A stretch of 64,000 nt of DNA from Shimia sediminis (GTDB lineage Bacteria; Pseudomonadota; Alphaproteobacteria; Rhodobacterales; Rhodobacteraceae), in assembly GCF_003990645.1 (NCBI RefSeq), contig NZ_RYZK01000001.1, positions 248,001 through 312,000 on the forward strand, written 5' to 3'. The first letter of the stretch is position 1. Every line of letters starts with the position of its first letter. A program made the translations under genes and the position numbers. Of this stretch, positions 32,289 to 42,006 are shown one piece after another. A model generated the notes under the pieces. It was not told the origin of the DNA, searched no databases, and saw only the letters and a list, made by a program, of their open reading frames with translations.

Positions 32289-34355
32289 CTAGGGGTTGCC
32301 GTCTTGCTTGAGGGCATCCTCGATGGCGACCTGCGCGCCTGCGGCGCCGGTTGACCCACCTCCGGTGGAGCGTACGCGGACTTCGCGTACGGCAACGTCG
32401 ATGCCTTCTTCCTTGAACATCTTGCGCACCTGTTCATAGACGATACGGCGCAGCTGGAACTGTTCGCCGGGGTGGCATTTGAACGAGGCGCGCACGATCA
32501 TCGCGCTTTCGTCCATCATCACCACGCCTGCGGATTTCAGAGGCTCGACAAAGAGATGGCCAACGCCTTCGTCTTTCAGCAGCTCTTTGCCCAGCTCCTT
32601 GAAGCGTTTGCGCAAGGCATGGGTGTCGGTGTCAAAGGGCACGCGGAAGTCCATCTTGAAGATCACCCAGTCACGGGAATGGTTGGCGATGGTCTGGATT
32701 TCGCCAAAGGGTACGGTGTGCAGCGCGCCCAGGTGGTGGCGGATTTGCAAAGAGCGGATACCGGCGCGTTCAATGGTGCCCATGGCAGAGCCTGTGTCGA
32801 CGTAGTCGCCTACGCGAAAGGCATCGTCGAGCAGGAAAAAGATGCCGGACACGATGTCTTTCACCAGCGTCTGACTGCCCATTCCGATGGCAAGCCCAAT
32901 CACACCGGCCCCGGCAAAAAGCGGCAGCACGTCCACACCGATGGCAGACAGCCCGATCATGCCGGCAACAATGGCGATGCCCACCAGCATGATATTGCGC
33001 ACCAGCGGCAAAAGCGTCGCGATGCGGGTCTGGCGCGCGGTTTCGCTTTCGCCCTCGCGGGGGGCCGAGCGGGCCAGCACCCGTTCCGAGCCGATCAGCA
33101 CCAGTTGCCAGAGCACATAGGCGATGAAGAAGGTGATGAACATCTGCGTCAGCGCAGGCACCACGCCATCCGAGACCCGCGATGCCAGGCCAATGCCACC
33201 CCAGGGGGTGCTCCAGATCCGCAGCATCAGGACAATGGTGGCCACCACGGCCGAGGCACGCCCCAGCCGGGCAAAGAACTGGGCAAAGCTGGGCATGTCC
33301 GGTTGTTCGGGGTCGCGATTTCTGAGGTCGACGCGGGCGGCCCAGTCGTCCAGCAAGAGACAGATCGCCAACAGACCCATGATGACAACAAAGCTGAGCA
33401 TGGCCAGTTCATTGGCCTCGGCCCGGCCAAGCAGCAACAGCACCGTGGCGGCAAACCAGCTGAGTACGACATAGATCGTGGCAAAGAGGTGCCAGACCAG
33501 CGCAAAGGACGACCAGCCTTTGCCACGGGGGCGGCCTTCGGGGCCCTGGGCGATCATCCGGGCGATGCCTGCCCGGTTGCCGAAAAAGGCCAGGATCACG
33601 GCGGTTGCGACAAGCGAGCGGGTGACCAGCACGAACAGCAACACGGCGGTTGAGGCCATGCCGCCCGCGTGAAACAGCGTGGCGGTGGTAAAGAAAAACG
33701 CCGCGGCGATGGCGATCATCAGGGCGTGGGAGTAGAGTTTTCTGGCGTCAGGATCGGACAGGTTCGCCACCCGCATTTCCGGGCGGAAGGGCGACAGCAC
33801 CATGCGGATGGCAATGGCAAAGAGGCGCACGGCGACAATGGCGCTGAGATAGGTCATGACCACGGTTTGGGCAATCGGGTCTGCCTGGGTTGCCATCAGC
33901 AGCGGCCAGCCGCCCACAAGCGTGAAGATGCCGAGGCCGAAAAAGTTGGCCAGCCCCCAGGCCGCGCGCTGGCCCATGGTGACGGGATGGGCGGCGTCAG
34001 GGCGCGGGCGGACGCGGGCGAGAACTGCGCGATAGGCCATTTCCGCCAGAACCCCGAGACCAAGATAAAACAGCGCGCGGAAAAACAGCCCCACGGCGCT
34101 GAAGCCGGTTTCCGACAGGCGGGCAAAAAAGCCGCTGACCTCGCCCGGAAACGCCGGGACCGACGACATCAGCGCGCCAAGGTTCTGGGCCGCGCGGGCA
34201 GAGGAGGCCATGACCACGTCAAAGATCGCCAGAGTGTTGCCGAAAAAGGCCTCGGCCTCGACCAGTTCCGCATCCGTTGCGGCGTAGGCCAAGCTGGCAA
34301 TGCCCAGGGTCATGACGAGTGACATGACGAGGGCGGCAAAGGCAGATCTGATCAT
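32289..34355 (-). CDS. Large MscS-family mechanosensitive channel
   Basis: The protein has 688 residues, with a signal peptide (MIRSAFAALVMSLVMTLGIASLAYA), a periplasmic stretch, then roughly ten membrane segments. The MscS core lies near the C-terminus. ALPLFAGAGVIGLAIGMGSQTLVKDIVSGIFFLLDD-type residues form the pore helix (here VLPLFAGAGVIG and GMGSQTLVKDIVSG), and AFRVGDYVDTGSAMGTIERAGIRSLQIR forms the beta domain. Such channels open under membrane tension and release solutes on osmotic downshock. The start at 34355 is chosen because it gives an intact signal peptide; starts at 34373 and 34385 are in frame. Confidence 0.87.
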   Translation of the reverse strand: MIRSAFAALVMSLVMTLGIASLAYAATDAELVEAEAFFGNTLAIFDVVMASSARAAQNLGALMSSVPAFPGEVSGFFARLSETGFSAVGLFFRALFYLGLGVLAEMAYRAVLARVRPRPDAAHPVTMGQRAAWGLANFFGLGIFTLVGGWPLLMATQADPIAQTVVMTYLSAIVAVRLFAIAIRMVLSPFRPEMRVANLSDPDARKLYSHALMIAIAAAFFFTTATLFHAGGMASTAVLLFVLVTRSLVATAVILAFFGNRAGIARMIAQGPEGRPRGKGWSSFALVWHLFATIYVVLSWFAATVLLLLGRAEANELAMLSFVVIMGLLAICLLLDDWAARVDLRNRDPEQPDMPSFAQFFARLGRASAVVATIVLMLRIWSTPWGGIGLASRVSDGVVPALTQMFITFFIAYVLWQLVLIGSERVLARSAPREGESETARQTRIATLLPLVRNIMLVGIAIVAGMIGLSAIGVDVLPLFAGAGVIGLAIGMGSQTLVKDIVSGIFFLLDDAFRVGDYVDTGSAMGTIERAGIRSLQIRHHLGALHTVPFGEIQTIANHSRDWVIFKMDFRVPFDTDTHALRKRFKELGKELLKDEGVGHLFVEPLKSAGVVMMDESAMIVRASFKCHPGEQFQLRRIVYEQVRKMFKEEGIDVAVREVRVRSTGGGSTGAAGAQVAIEDALKQDGNP

Positions 34356-34508
34356 GAGGTGTCCCCGGCGCATTGAGTTACGCAAAGGCTAGCCCACAAC
34401 ACCTTGAGCAAACAAGGGAAACTGTTTGACCGAATGCGGGGCTATGGTAGCCTTTTACACAACCCGCTGTGGGAATTTGAGATCAGAGATTGACTGGGGG
34501 ATGCCGAC

Positions 34509-36203
34509 GTGAAGGCGACATGGATTGCAGGAGTGGTCGGGATGACCCTGATCGGGGCCGGAACCTGGGCCGGTCAGAGCATGGCACAAGAGCTGCCGGA
34601 TATGGAGACCCTGACGATGTTTGCCGCTTACGAGGAGCGGCTGGCCGGCGATCCGGGCGCGGCATTGGCTATGGCGGACAGCATTCTGGCGCGGGCCGAT
34701 GATCCGGATTTGCGGCTGCGGTTTGCCGAAAGCGCGCTGGCGGTGGGCAATCCGACCAAGGCGCTGGAGCTGTTGCAGCCGATTGTGGACGGGCTGGAAC
34801 GACACGGCGCCGCCTTTGACATGACCGACCCGCGTGCGGCTCTGGCGCTGGACCTGATGTCCCGGGCCTATGCGGCGCTGGGGCAGCGCGATGCCGCCCT
34901 GACCACCGCCCTGCGCGCCTATAACGCGGCCGAGGCACGGCTTGGGTCAACCAATCCGGCCTTGTTGGACCGGCTGAAGCGATTGGAACCTGAGATCGCG
35001 GAGCTGCGGCCCAACCTCTTGGCCCCTGTGCAGGCGATGCGCCAGACGATCGAGAAGGGCAAAGAAGCCAAGCGCAACATCGGTGACACTGATCCAACTG
35101 CGGTAAAGGTCTGGTTCGGCACCAATCGGGTGGCTACCGGCGCGACGGATCCGGCGCAGATGTTCGGCAGCGACCGTGGCGAGCTGACCGTGGGCAGCCT
35201 GACCGTGACCATCCCGCCGGGGCATATGGCGGGCATGATCGAGCGGCCGTCGGGGTGGTTTTTCACCGAACATCCCGATCCCACCAAACATGTGGTGCTG
35301 GAAAGCCTGAAAGCGATGGCAGAGGAGGCCTTTGCCGAAGGGTGTTGCGGGGATCGCGACAGGCTGTTGTTCATTCACGGCTATAACGTGACCTTTCATG
35401 ACGGGGCGCTGCGGGCGGCGCAGCTGGCCTTTGATCTCGAGTTTCCGGGCGAGGCGATGTATTACAGCTGGCCTTCCAAGGCCTCGCTTTATGGATACCT
35501 GAGTGACTCGAACGGGGTTCTGGCCTCGCGGCCCGCGATGGAGACGTTTTTCGAGATGGCAACACGGGGCGAAGGCAAGCTGCATGTGATCGCCCATTCC
35601 ATGGGCAACCGCTATGCCATCGAGGCGCTGGAGACGTTTTTCCTGCGCCATCCCGATCGCCGCCTTGGACAACTGATCCTGGCCGCCCCGGATGTTGACC
35701 GCGCAGAGCTGAAGGCGCGGTTTCCGGGGTTGAGCGCCCATACGGATGGCATCACGCTCTATGCCTCGAAACACGACAAGGCCTTGCAGGTCTCGAACAT
35801 GGTCAACGGCGGGCGCCGGGCAGGGGATGCCAATGGCGAGCTGGTGAGGATTGCCGGGCTGGACACGGTGGATGCCTCGTTGATCGAGGCGGACACGCTG
35901 GGGCACTCCTATTTCGGGGATGCACCGCAACTGCTGGGCGATATTCTGGGGGTGGTCCGGCTGGGCTGGTCTGCGCCCGAGCGATGCGGGGTTCAGAACC
36001 GCGAGGTGGTTGATGGCGGCGGTGGCGTCTGGGACGTGCGCGCCGACGGGTGCCGTGTGTCAGAGGTGCGCACGGCGAGTGACCTGATGCGGATTTTTGG
36101 CGAAGAGGCGCTGGGTGAGGCCGAGACCCGCATGAGCCTGGATCAGGACACCATGCGCGAGTTCTGGTTGGGGGTCATGGACGTGATCCGCGAACGCACC
36201 TGA
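34509..36203 (+). CDS. Exported DUF900-type alpha/beta hydrolase with helical N-terminal region
   Basis: The protein has 564 residues. A signal-like N-terminus (MKATWIAGVVGMTLIGAGTWAGQSMA) is followed by a TPR-like helical region (about 35-175, e.g. MSRAYAALGQRDAALTTALRAYNAAEARLG). The hydrolase part starts with VKVWFGTNRV. It contains RLLFIHGYNVTFHDGALRAAQLAFDLEFPG, MYYSWPSKAS and a nucleophile elbow HVIAHSMGNRYAIEAL, then ILAAPDVDR and a probable His in LGHSYFGD. DUF900 hydrolases have no settled substrate. Joining to repeat helices suggests a tethered or complexed envelope enzyme. The GTG start at 34509 follows GGGGGA. Confidence 0.78.
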   Translation: MKATWIAGVVGMTLIGAGTWAGQSMAQELPDMETLTMFAAYEERLAGDPGAALAMADSILARADDPDLRLRFAESALAVGNPTKALELLQPIVDGLERHGAAFDMTDPRAALALDLMSRAYAALGQRDAALTTALRAYNAAEARLGSTNPALLDRLKRLEPEIAELRPNLLAPVQAMRQTIEKGKEAKRNIGDTDPTAVKVWFGTNRVATGATDPAQMFGSDRGELTVGSLTVTIPPGHMAGMIERPSGWFFTEHPDPTKHVVLESLKAMAEEAFAEGCCGDRDRLLFIHGYNVTFHDGALRAAQLAFDLEFPGEAMYYSWPSKASLYGYLSDSNGVLASRPAMETFFEMATRGEGKLHVIAHSMGNRYAIEALETFFLRHPDRRLGQLILAAPDVDRAELKARFPGLSAHTDGITLYASKHDKALQVSNMVNGGRRAGDANGELVRIAGLDTVDASLIEADTLGHSYFGDAPQLLGDILGVVRLGWSAPERCGVQNREVVDGGGGVWDVRADGCRVSEVRTASDLMRIFGEEALGEAETRMSLDQDTMREFWLGVMDVIRERT

Positions 36204-36236
36204 GAAACACGGCCCCGGAAATGAACCGGAAAAGAA

Positions 36237-36265
36237 AAAGGCCGACGCAAAGCGCGTCGGCCTTT
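36237..36265. terminator. Bidirectional terminator between convergent genes
   Basis: AAAGGCCGACGC (36237-36248) pairs perfectly with GCGTCGGCCTTT (36254-36265) around a five-base loop. T-rich ends flank it on both strands, so it can stop the DUF900 gene and the RND permease gene. Confidence 0.85.
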
Positions 36266-36288
36266 GAGTTTGTCGGCTCGCCCGGTGA

Positions 36289-39200
36289 TCAGGTCGCCTT
36301 GGTTGTCTCGCCCATCCCGATGCGGAAGAACACCATGTAGAGGGCCGGTACCACCAGCAGTGTCAGAACCGTTGCAAAGCTGAGGCCAAAGACCAGAACC
36401 ACTGCCATCGACTTGAAAAACGGGTCCAGGAACAGCGGCAAGACGCCCAGCACCGTGGTGAGCGACCCCATCATCACGGGACGTACCCGGCTGGCGGCGG
36501 AATCCACCACCGCGTCAAACCGCGCTTTGCCGTCGGCAATCTCGAGGTCCATCTGATCCACCAGAACAATGGCGTTCTTGATCAGCAACCCGGACAGGGA
36601 CAGGACCCCGAGGATCGCCATGAACTCCATCGGTGTGCCTGTGGTAAGCAGCCCCACGGTTACGCCGATCATGGCCAGCGGCACGGTCAGGAAGATGATC
36701 GCAGGCTGGCGCAGGGCGTTGAACAGCAGGACAACGACCAGCACCATCGCGCCAAACCCGGCTGGCAGGGTCGAGGCGAGGTCTTCGTTGGCCTCGGACG
36801 AGTCTCCATACTCGCCCTCCCACTTGAGCTTGTAGCCCGGGGGCAGTTCGATGGCTTCGATCTGCGGGCGCAACTCGTTGAAGAGCACACCAGAGAGGAT
36901 GCCTTCGGCCGGGTCACATTGCGCCTGGATCGCCCAAACCCGGTCCACCCGGCGGAACAACGCGTCCTGCCAGACAGTCTGAAAGCCATCCACAAGTTGC
37001 AACAGCGGGATAGTGCTGCCGGTGACGGGCGAAGACACCTGGATGGTCTCGATCGACGACAGGCCAATGCGTTCGTCCTGAGGCGCGCGTTGGATGATCG
37101 GGATCAGGTAGTCATCTTCGCGATACAGTGCGACCTGTTTGCCGGTGAAGTTGATGTTGAGCGCATTGGCCACGTCCTCGCGCGTGACACCCAGGCGGCG
37201 CGCGCGGGTCTCGTTGACAAGGGGTTCGATGACCGGCACCTGTTGCCGCCAGTCGTCTTTGATCGAGATCGTGTTGGGATTGGCCGCCATGATCTCTTGT
37301 GCCTGATCGGCCAGCTGACGCAGGACAACCGGGTCAGGACCGGTAAACAGCGCTTCGATCTTCGAGCCGCCGCCCGGGCCCAACTGGAAGCGCCAGGTCT
37401 TGGCCTGGGCGTTAGGGTAGTTGGCATCGACATGGGACTGGATCTCGGGGATCAGCGTGTCGATCTTGCGCCAGTCGTCAACCTTGACCAGCAATTGTCC
37501 ATAGGCCGCTGTGGGATCCTCGGGAGAGTAGACCAGCATGAAGCGCAGGGTGCCTGCGCCCACCAGTGTGTGCACGTCGGTCACGCCCTCCAGCTCGGCA
37601 ATCTCGCCTTCGAGCTGGGCCATTTGCCGGTCGGTCTCGAGGATATTGGTGCCTTCGGGAAGGAACATGTCCACAACGATCTGTGGGGTTGTGGAACTGG
37701 GGAAAAACCCCGGCTTGATATAGGCCATACCCGCAACCGCAGCTGCAAATGCCGAGAAACTGACCGCGATCACGATCCAGCGGATCGCCAGCAGGCGTTT
37801 CATGAAGGATTTGTAGAGCACCATCAGTTTAGCGTCAGGCTTGGGGCCGGAGGCTGTCGCGTCTTCCTTGAACAGAAGATCGGCAAAGACCGGCACGGCG
37901 GTCAGGGCAAAAATCCAGCTGAAGCCAAGCGAGATCATCACCACCCAGAACAGGTCGCCGGTATATTCGGCGGTTGAGCCGGGGGCAAAACCAATGGGCG
38001 CAAACGCGATGATGCCCACGATGGTCCCGCCAAGCAGGGGCCATTTGGTCTTGGCCACGATGTCGACGGCCATGTCGAGTTTGCGTTTGCCTTCTCTGAC
38101 CCCGACGAGGATGCCTTCGGTAACGACGATGGCGTTGTCCACCAGCATGCCAAGCGCGATGATCAAGGCGCCAAGGGAAATCCGGTGCATCGGAATCCCG
38201 GCAAGATCCATCACCGCCAGCGTCGCCGCAATGGTCAAGAGCAGCACACCGCCGATGACAAAAGCCGACTTCAGCCCCATGAACACCCCGAGGGTAACCA
38301 GAACGATGGCCAGTGCGGCACCGACGTTCTTGGCAAAAGCCTTGACCGAAATGTCGACAACCTCGCCCTGGTGGTAGAAGGTTTCAATCTCAAGACCCAC
38401 CGGGCGGTGATCGGCGGTGGCGGCGATGACGCTGGAGATGTCTGCGCCCACCGCGACGATGTTTTCCCCCGGCAGCGCCGAGACGCCCAGCACCACGGCA
38501 GGACGCCCATTATAGCGGAAAATCTCGGACGCCGGATCCTCATAGCCGCGCACCACATTGGCAATATCACGCAAACGCACAACGCGATCTTCGTCACCGG
38601 TGGTGACCACGGTGTTCATCAGCGCCGTGACCGAGTCGGTGACCTCGGGCAGCTGGATTCGAATGCGCTGCTCGCCAATCTGGGCTCTGCCGGACGACAC
38701 AACCGAGGTGTGCTGTTGGATCTGTCCAAAGACCTGATCCAGCGAGATGCCGCTGACCGACATCTGCGTCTGATTGAATTCGAGATAGATCGCCTCGTCC
38801 TGAACACCGTCGATGGCCACCTTGGCCACACCATCCACCGCAAGAAGTCGCGTGCGCACAGCCTTGGCGTAATCGTGCATTTCGCGCGGAGAGAAGCCGT
38901 CGCTGGTCAACACATAGTAGAGGCCGTAGACGTCCGCATAGTCGTCATTCACAAAGGGTTCCGAGGCACCGGGCGGCAGATTGCGCGCGGCATCCCCGGC
39001 CTTGTTGCGCAGTTTGGTGTAGATGACGGCGAGGTCATCCTTGTTCTTGGAGAAGCTGTAGAGAATATCAACCGAAATCGTGGAAAGCCCGGCTTCGGAT
39101 TTGGACCGGATCTCTTCGACCTCGAGCATTTCCTGAAAGGCGCTTTCAAGGGTTTCGGTGACTTCGTTGGCTACCTCAAGTGGGGTTGCGCCGGGATAAG

Positions 39201-39348
39201 AGGTGATGACCTGTGCCGTGCGAATGATGAATTCGGGGTCCTCAAAGCGGGGCATGTTCTTGTAGGCGAGCCAGCCGCCCAGCAGCGACAGGATCACGAC
39301 GATGGCCGCGATAAGGCGGTTCTTGATTGAAAACTCAGCGATAGACAT
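36289..39348 (-). CDS. RND-family efflux pump permease
   Basis: The protein has 1019 residues, the size of AcrB-like pumps, with twelve membrane helices and two large periplasmic loops. The N-terminus MSIAEFSIKNRLIAAIVVILSLLGG is usual. The proton-relay segment reads LGMLVDNAIVVTEGILVGVREGK, with Asp-Asn in place of the Asp-Asp pair of AcrB, as in many RND pumps outside the AcrB branch. GGTIVGIIAFAPIGF and LSGLLIKNAIVLVDQ are also typical. The adaptor gene lies 6 bp upstream. No outer-membrane channel gene is adjacent, so it probably shares a TolC encoded elsewhere. The exported substrate is unknown. Confidence 0.92.
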   Translation of the reverse strand: MSIAEFSIKNRLIAAIVVILSLLGGWLAYKNMPRFEDPEFIIRTAQVITSYPGATPLEVANEVTETLESAFQEMLEVEEIRSKSEAGLSTISVDILYSFSKNKDDLAVIYTKLRNKAGDAARNLPPGASEPFVNDDYADVYGLYYVLTSDGFSPREMHDYAKAVRTRLLAVDGVAKVAIDGVQDEAIYLEFNQTQMSVSGISLDQVFGQIQQHTSVVSSGRAQIGEQRIRIQLPEVTDSVTALMNTVVTTGDEDRVVRLRDIANVVRGYEDPASEIFRYNGRPAVVLGVSALPGENIVAVGADISSVIAATADHRPVGLEIETFYHQGEVVDISVKAFAKNVGAALAIVLVTLGVFMGLKSAFVIGGVLLLTIAATLAVMDLAGIPMHRISLGALIIALGMLVDNAIVVTEGILVGVREGKRKLDMAVDIVAKTKWPLLGGTIVGIIAFAPIGFAPGSTAEYTGDLFWVVMISLGFSWIFALTAVPVFADLLFKEDATASGPKPDAKLMVLYKSFMKRLLAIRWIVIAVSFSAFAAAVAGMAYIKPGFFPSSTTPQIVVDMFLPEGTNILETDRQMAQLEGEIAELEGVTDVHTLVGAGTLRFMLVYSPEDPTAAYGQLLVKVDDWRKIDTLIPEIQSHVDANYPNAQAKTWRFQLGPGGGSKIEALFTGPDPVVLRQLADQAQEIMAANPNTISIKDDWRQQVPVIEPLVNETRARRLGVTREDVANALNINFTGKQVALYREDDYLIPIIQRAPQDERIGLSSIETIQVSSPVTGSTIPLLQLVDGFQTVWQDALFRRVDRVWAIQAQCDPAEGILSGVLFNELRPQIEAIELPPGYKLKWEGEYGDSSEANEDLASTLPAGFGAMVLVVVLLFNALRQPAIIFLTVPLAMIGVTVGLLTTGTPMEFMAILGVLSLSGLLIKNAIVLVDQMDLEIADGKARFDAVVDSAASRVRPVMMGSLTTVLGVLPLFLDPFFKSMAVVLVFGLSFATVLTLLVVPALYMVFFRIGMGETTKAT

Positions 39349-39354
39349 GTCGGA

Positions 39355-40440
39355 TCAGCCTCCGAACCGGCGGATCTGCATACCTTCGAACAGGTAAGAG
39401 GCCCCGGCACCAACGATTTCGTCGCCTTTTTGCAGACCTTCCTTGACCAGAAGGAGTTCGCCGATGTCCTGGTCGATGACCACATCGCGGCGGGTGACGG
39501 TCAGTGCATCGCCGCTGCCCTGAACCAGCCAGACATATGAAAACTCACCATCATACTGGATCGCGGACATGGGAACCTCGACAACCGGGACATGTTCGGC
39601 GGACACGTTGGGAATGACCGTGGCATAGACCTGACCGGTCATTCCGGGCAGCACGACGAGGCCTTCGGGGCGGGTGAAGCTGAGTTCCGCCTGATAGGTC
39701 TGCGAAGCAGGGTCAGCCTGTTGCGCCAGAGAGCGGAAGTTGGCCGGAATGTTGACCAGCGGCGCTACATCCAGGTTGAGGTAGCTGTCGCGCACCTCGA
39801 CGTCGGTGGCATCGACGATCTGGCTGGCCGGAACATGCATGACTGCAACGAACAGGGTCTCACTTTGCAGGGTGATAATATCCTGACGCGGATCGACGGT
39901 TTGGAACTGGTCAACATTGACCAGCGCAACGACACCGTCAAACGGGGCCAGCAGGGTGGCATCGCCAAGGCGTTTTTCCGACGCCTCGACATTCAGCTCC
40001 GCCAGTTCATATTCCGTAGCACGCTGATCATAGACACTTTTCGAGATGTTGTCCTGTTGCAGCAGAATCTTGGCCCGGTCGAACTCGACCTTGGCCTGGG
40101 CCAGTTGCGACCGCGCCTGATTGAGGTTGTTTTCCAGAATGCGCGTGTCGACACGGGCAATGAGATCGCCGCGTTTGACAATGTCCCCTTCGCGGACCGG
40201 CAACTCTTCGATCACGCCGCCCTCGAGCATGGTCAGCACTGCCGATTGCAGCGGTTCAACCACGATGGGCTGGGAAATCTTGTTTTCACGGGGGCGTGTC
40301 AGGACGGTTACGATTTTGGCCGGTCTTGGCGGGCGTACTGCAGCTTCGTCTTCTGCCAGGGCCGGCAAAGTGGGCGGCAGCGTCAAAACCCCCAGGAAAA
40401 ACAGTCCGCTCAAGAGTTTCATGAGACAGTTGCGCATCAT
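39355..40440 (-). CDS. RND efflux periplasmic adaptor (membrane fusion protein)
   Basis: The protein has 361 residues. A signal peptide (MKLLSGLFFLGVLTLPPTLPALAEDE) is followed by a lipoyl half (EGGVIEELPVREGDIVKRGDLIARVD), an alpha-hairpin (ARSQLAQAKVEFDRAKILLQQDNISKSVYDQ), the second lipoyl half (DATLLAPFDGVVALVNVD), and beta-barrel and membrane-proximal domains. It links the RND permease to the outer-membrane channel. The ATG at 40440 with AAAGG about eight bases upstream is chosen; a TTG at 40461 is in frame. Adaptor first, permease second is the standard operon order. Confidence 0.9.
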   Translation of the reverse strand: MMRNCLMKLLSGLFFLGVLTLPPTLPALAEDEAAVRPPRPAKIVTVLTRPRENKISQPIVVEPLQSAVLTMLEGGVIEELPVREGDIVKRGDLIARVDTRILENNLNQARSQLAQAKVEFDRAKILLQQDNISKSVYDQRATEYELAELNVEASEKRLGDATLLAPFDGVVALVNVDQFQTVDPRQDIITLQSETLFVAVMHVPASQIVDATDVEVRDSYLNLDVAPLVNIPANFRSLAQQADPASQTYQAELSFTRPEGLVVLPGMTGQVYATVIPNVSAEHVPVVEVPMSAIQYDGEFSYVWLVQGSGDALTVTRRDVVIDQDIGELLLVKEGLQKGDEIVGAGASYLFEGMQIRRFGG

Positions 40441-40597
40441 AGTTCGGCCTTTCGATTCCAATTACCATCAGTTGACCCCATCAAAGGTAAGTTTTCAAAT
40501 GAACTCTTGTCCTTTGGGGGGCTGCGGAGTGTACGCAGCCGCACAATCGCCCTGCTTCTTTCCCCGGTGGGTCCCATTTCCGCCTAACTTCGCAGTC

Positions 40598-41326
40598 ATG
40601 AATTGGCAACCGGCAGATTGCGTCGGAATGGTTTTTGTTGGGCATTTCATGTTGAGAGATACGCAAAATTATCTGGAAATCGACGGGGCCGAAATTCAGG
40701 CGGCACCGGATTTTCGTATTTGCAGGACGGAAAATCAAAAAGTCGAGCACAAGCGCCCTACGCAGGCGCGGACAGGTGGTCTGTCGGTGGACGCCGGGAT
40801 CAAGACCCTGTTGGGGGAAAAGCGGCTGGGTGATCTGACACCTGGCGATCTGGTGCTGACACGTGACAATGGTTTTCAGCCGGTGCGATGGGTCGGGCGT
40901 TGCAAGGCTGGCCCGGGGTCGCGCGCCATGGTGGTGCTGAAGGCGGATGCGTTGGGGCCGGGATTGCCGTCGCGGGATCTGATCCTGTCCGAGGATCAGC
41001 GGCTATTGACCAGCGGCGGGGTCTTGCGAGAGCTGTTTTCCAAAGCAGAGATGCTGATTCCCACGCGCGCGCTGCGCCAGCTCTCTGCCCTGTGCCACGA
41101 GCGGGTCGACGCCGATGTCTGGCATGTCCTGATGCAGCGCCACGAAGTGATCCTGGCCAATGATGTCTGGACCGAGAGCTTTCAGCCAAACCGGCAGTTC
41201 TTCGACACGGCAGAAGAGAAGGTGCGGCGTCAGCTTGAGCGGTTTTGTCCGAAACTGGTACAAGGCGATGCCAAGCGGGCGTTTCCCGCGGCGCGGGCGC
41301 AGACACATCTGACGACGCGCGTCTAG
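40598..41326 (+). CDS. Hint (hedgehog/intein)-domain protein with altered catalytic motif
   Basis: The protein has about 242 residues. From about residue 65 it reads GIKTLLGEKRLGDLTPGDLVLTRDNGFQPVRWVGRC, then LGPGLPSRDLILSEDQRLL, the pattern of the Hint_2 domains common in Rhodobacteraceae. Active Hint domains start with Cys and have SPQHR. Here the equivalent positions are Val/Asp-Ala-Gly and SEDQR, so both catalytic residues appear lost and self-cleavage is unlikely. VWHVLMQRHEVILANDVWTESFQP is the usual distal block. The start is uncertain (40598, 40628 and 40649 are all possible). It overlaps the convergent mobA-like gene by 4 bp. Confidence 0.7.
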   Translation: MNWQPADCVGMVFVGHFMLRDTQNYLEIDGAEIQAAPDFRICRTENQKVEHKRPTQARTGGLSVDAGIKTLLGEKRLGDLTPGDLVLTRDNGFQPVRWVGRCKAGPGSRAMVVLKADALGPGLPSRDLILSEDQRLLTSGGVLRELFSKAEMLIPTRALRQLSALCHERVDADVWHVLMQRHEVILANDVWTESFQPNRQFFDTAEEKVRRQLERFCPKLVQGDAKRAFPAARAQTHLTTRV

Positions 41327-41916
41327 CGGCGCGCATTGCGCCATGTCGCCCAATCTTCCGGAGTATCCAGATCGGTCAGCGCATGGTGATCGGGCAGGGG
41401 GACCAGGTGGACCCGGTCTGCGTTGGCCCTGAGGAGGCCACGTGCCCCTTGATCCCCTGACAATGCCTGCAACTCAGAAAAGTCTGATCGTGGAAAGATG
41501 ACTGGGTGGCCGGGCTGGCCTTTGGCAGAGCTGCCGCGCAGGATGGTTTCCGGCGGCGCCTTGCGCCAGGCCGATATCATGGTGTTCAGGTCCTGCACCC
41601 CGAGGTCCGGCATGTCTGAGGGCAGAACCATCAGGGCCGTAACCTCAGGCCGCAGAGCCGCCACAGCGGCGCGGATGGAATGCGCCATGCCCTTGTCGGC
41701 ATCGGCCACAGGGCAGGCTTGAAAGGGCAGCCCGGCGAGGGCCGATTGGCGGGGCCCGGGGTTTGGGGGCAGTGCGATGATGAGGGGACAGCCGGTGTCA
41801 CGTGCACGGGTTGCCATTGTGCGGATCAGGGGCTGGCCATCCACCTCTTGCATCAGCTTGTCCTGCCCGCGCATGCGGGACGAGGAACCGGCGGCGAGGA
41901 GGAGGATGGTGAGCAT
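41323..41916 (-). CDS. MobA-like nucleotidyltransferase (MocA group)
   Basis: The protein has 197 residues. LLLAAGSSSRMRGQDKLMQEVDGQPLI is the nucleotide-binding loop of the MobA/IspD-like superfamily, and MVLPSDMPDLG holds the metal-binding Asp. GQPGHPVIFPRSDF and GDQGARGLL match molybdenum cofactor cytidylyltransferases (MocA), which load CMP onto the cofactor for xanthine-dehydrogenase-type enzymes. No molybdoenzyme gene is adjacent, so the exact nucleotide product is not certain. Confidence 0.82.
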   Translation of the reverse strand: MLTILLLAAGSSSRMRGQDKLMQEVDGQPLIRTMATRARDTGCPLIIALPPNPGPRQSALAGLPFQACPVADADKGMAHSIRAAVAALRPEVTALMVLPSDMPDLGVQDLNTMISAWRKAPPETILRGSSAKGQPGHPVIFPRSDFSELQALSGDQGARGLLRANADRVHLVPLPDHHALTDLDTPEDWATWRNARR

Positions 41917-41941
41917 TGGGGCCTTTCCCTGAGGCGAAGCG

Positions 41942-41996
41942 TCGGAGGCCCGGTTGGGAGCCTCCGGCGGGAGTATTTTTAGCGAAATGAAGCCCG
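41942..41996 (+). repeat. Family-type intergenic repeat, GGCGGGAGTATTTTT
   Basis: A CGGAGGC...GCCTCCG hairpin is followed by GGCGGGAGTATTTTTAGCGA and AATGAAG. The same sequence recurs at 56216-56262 and in variant form at 52294-52333 and 19922-19951 (minus). Unlike the other copies, this one is not oriented as a terminator of an adjacent gene: both neighbours are transcribed on the minus strand. Confidence 0.7.
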
Positions 41997-42006
41997 GGGG
42001 AAAGAC

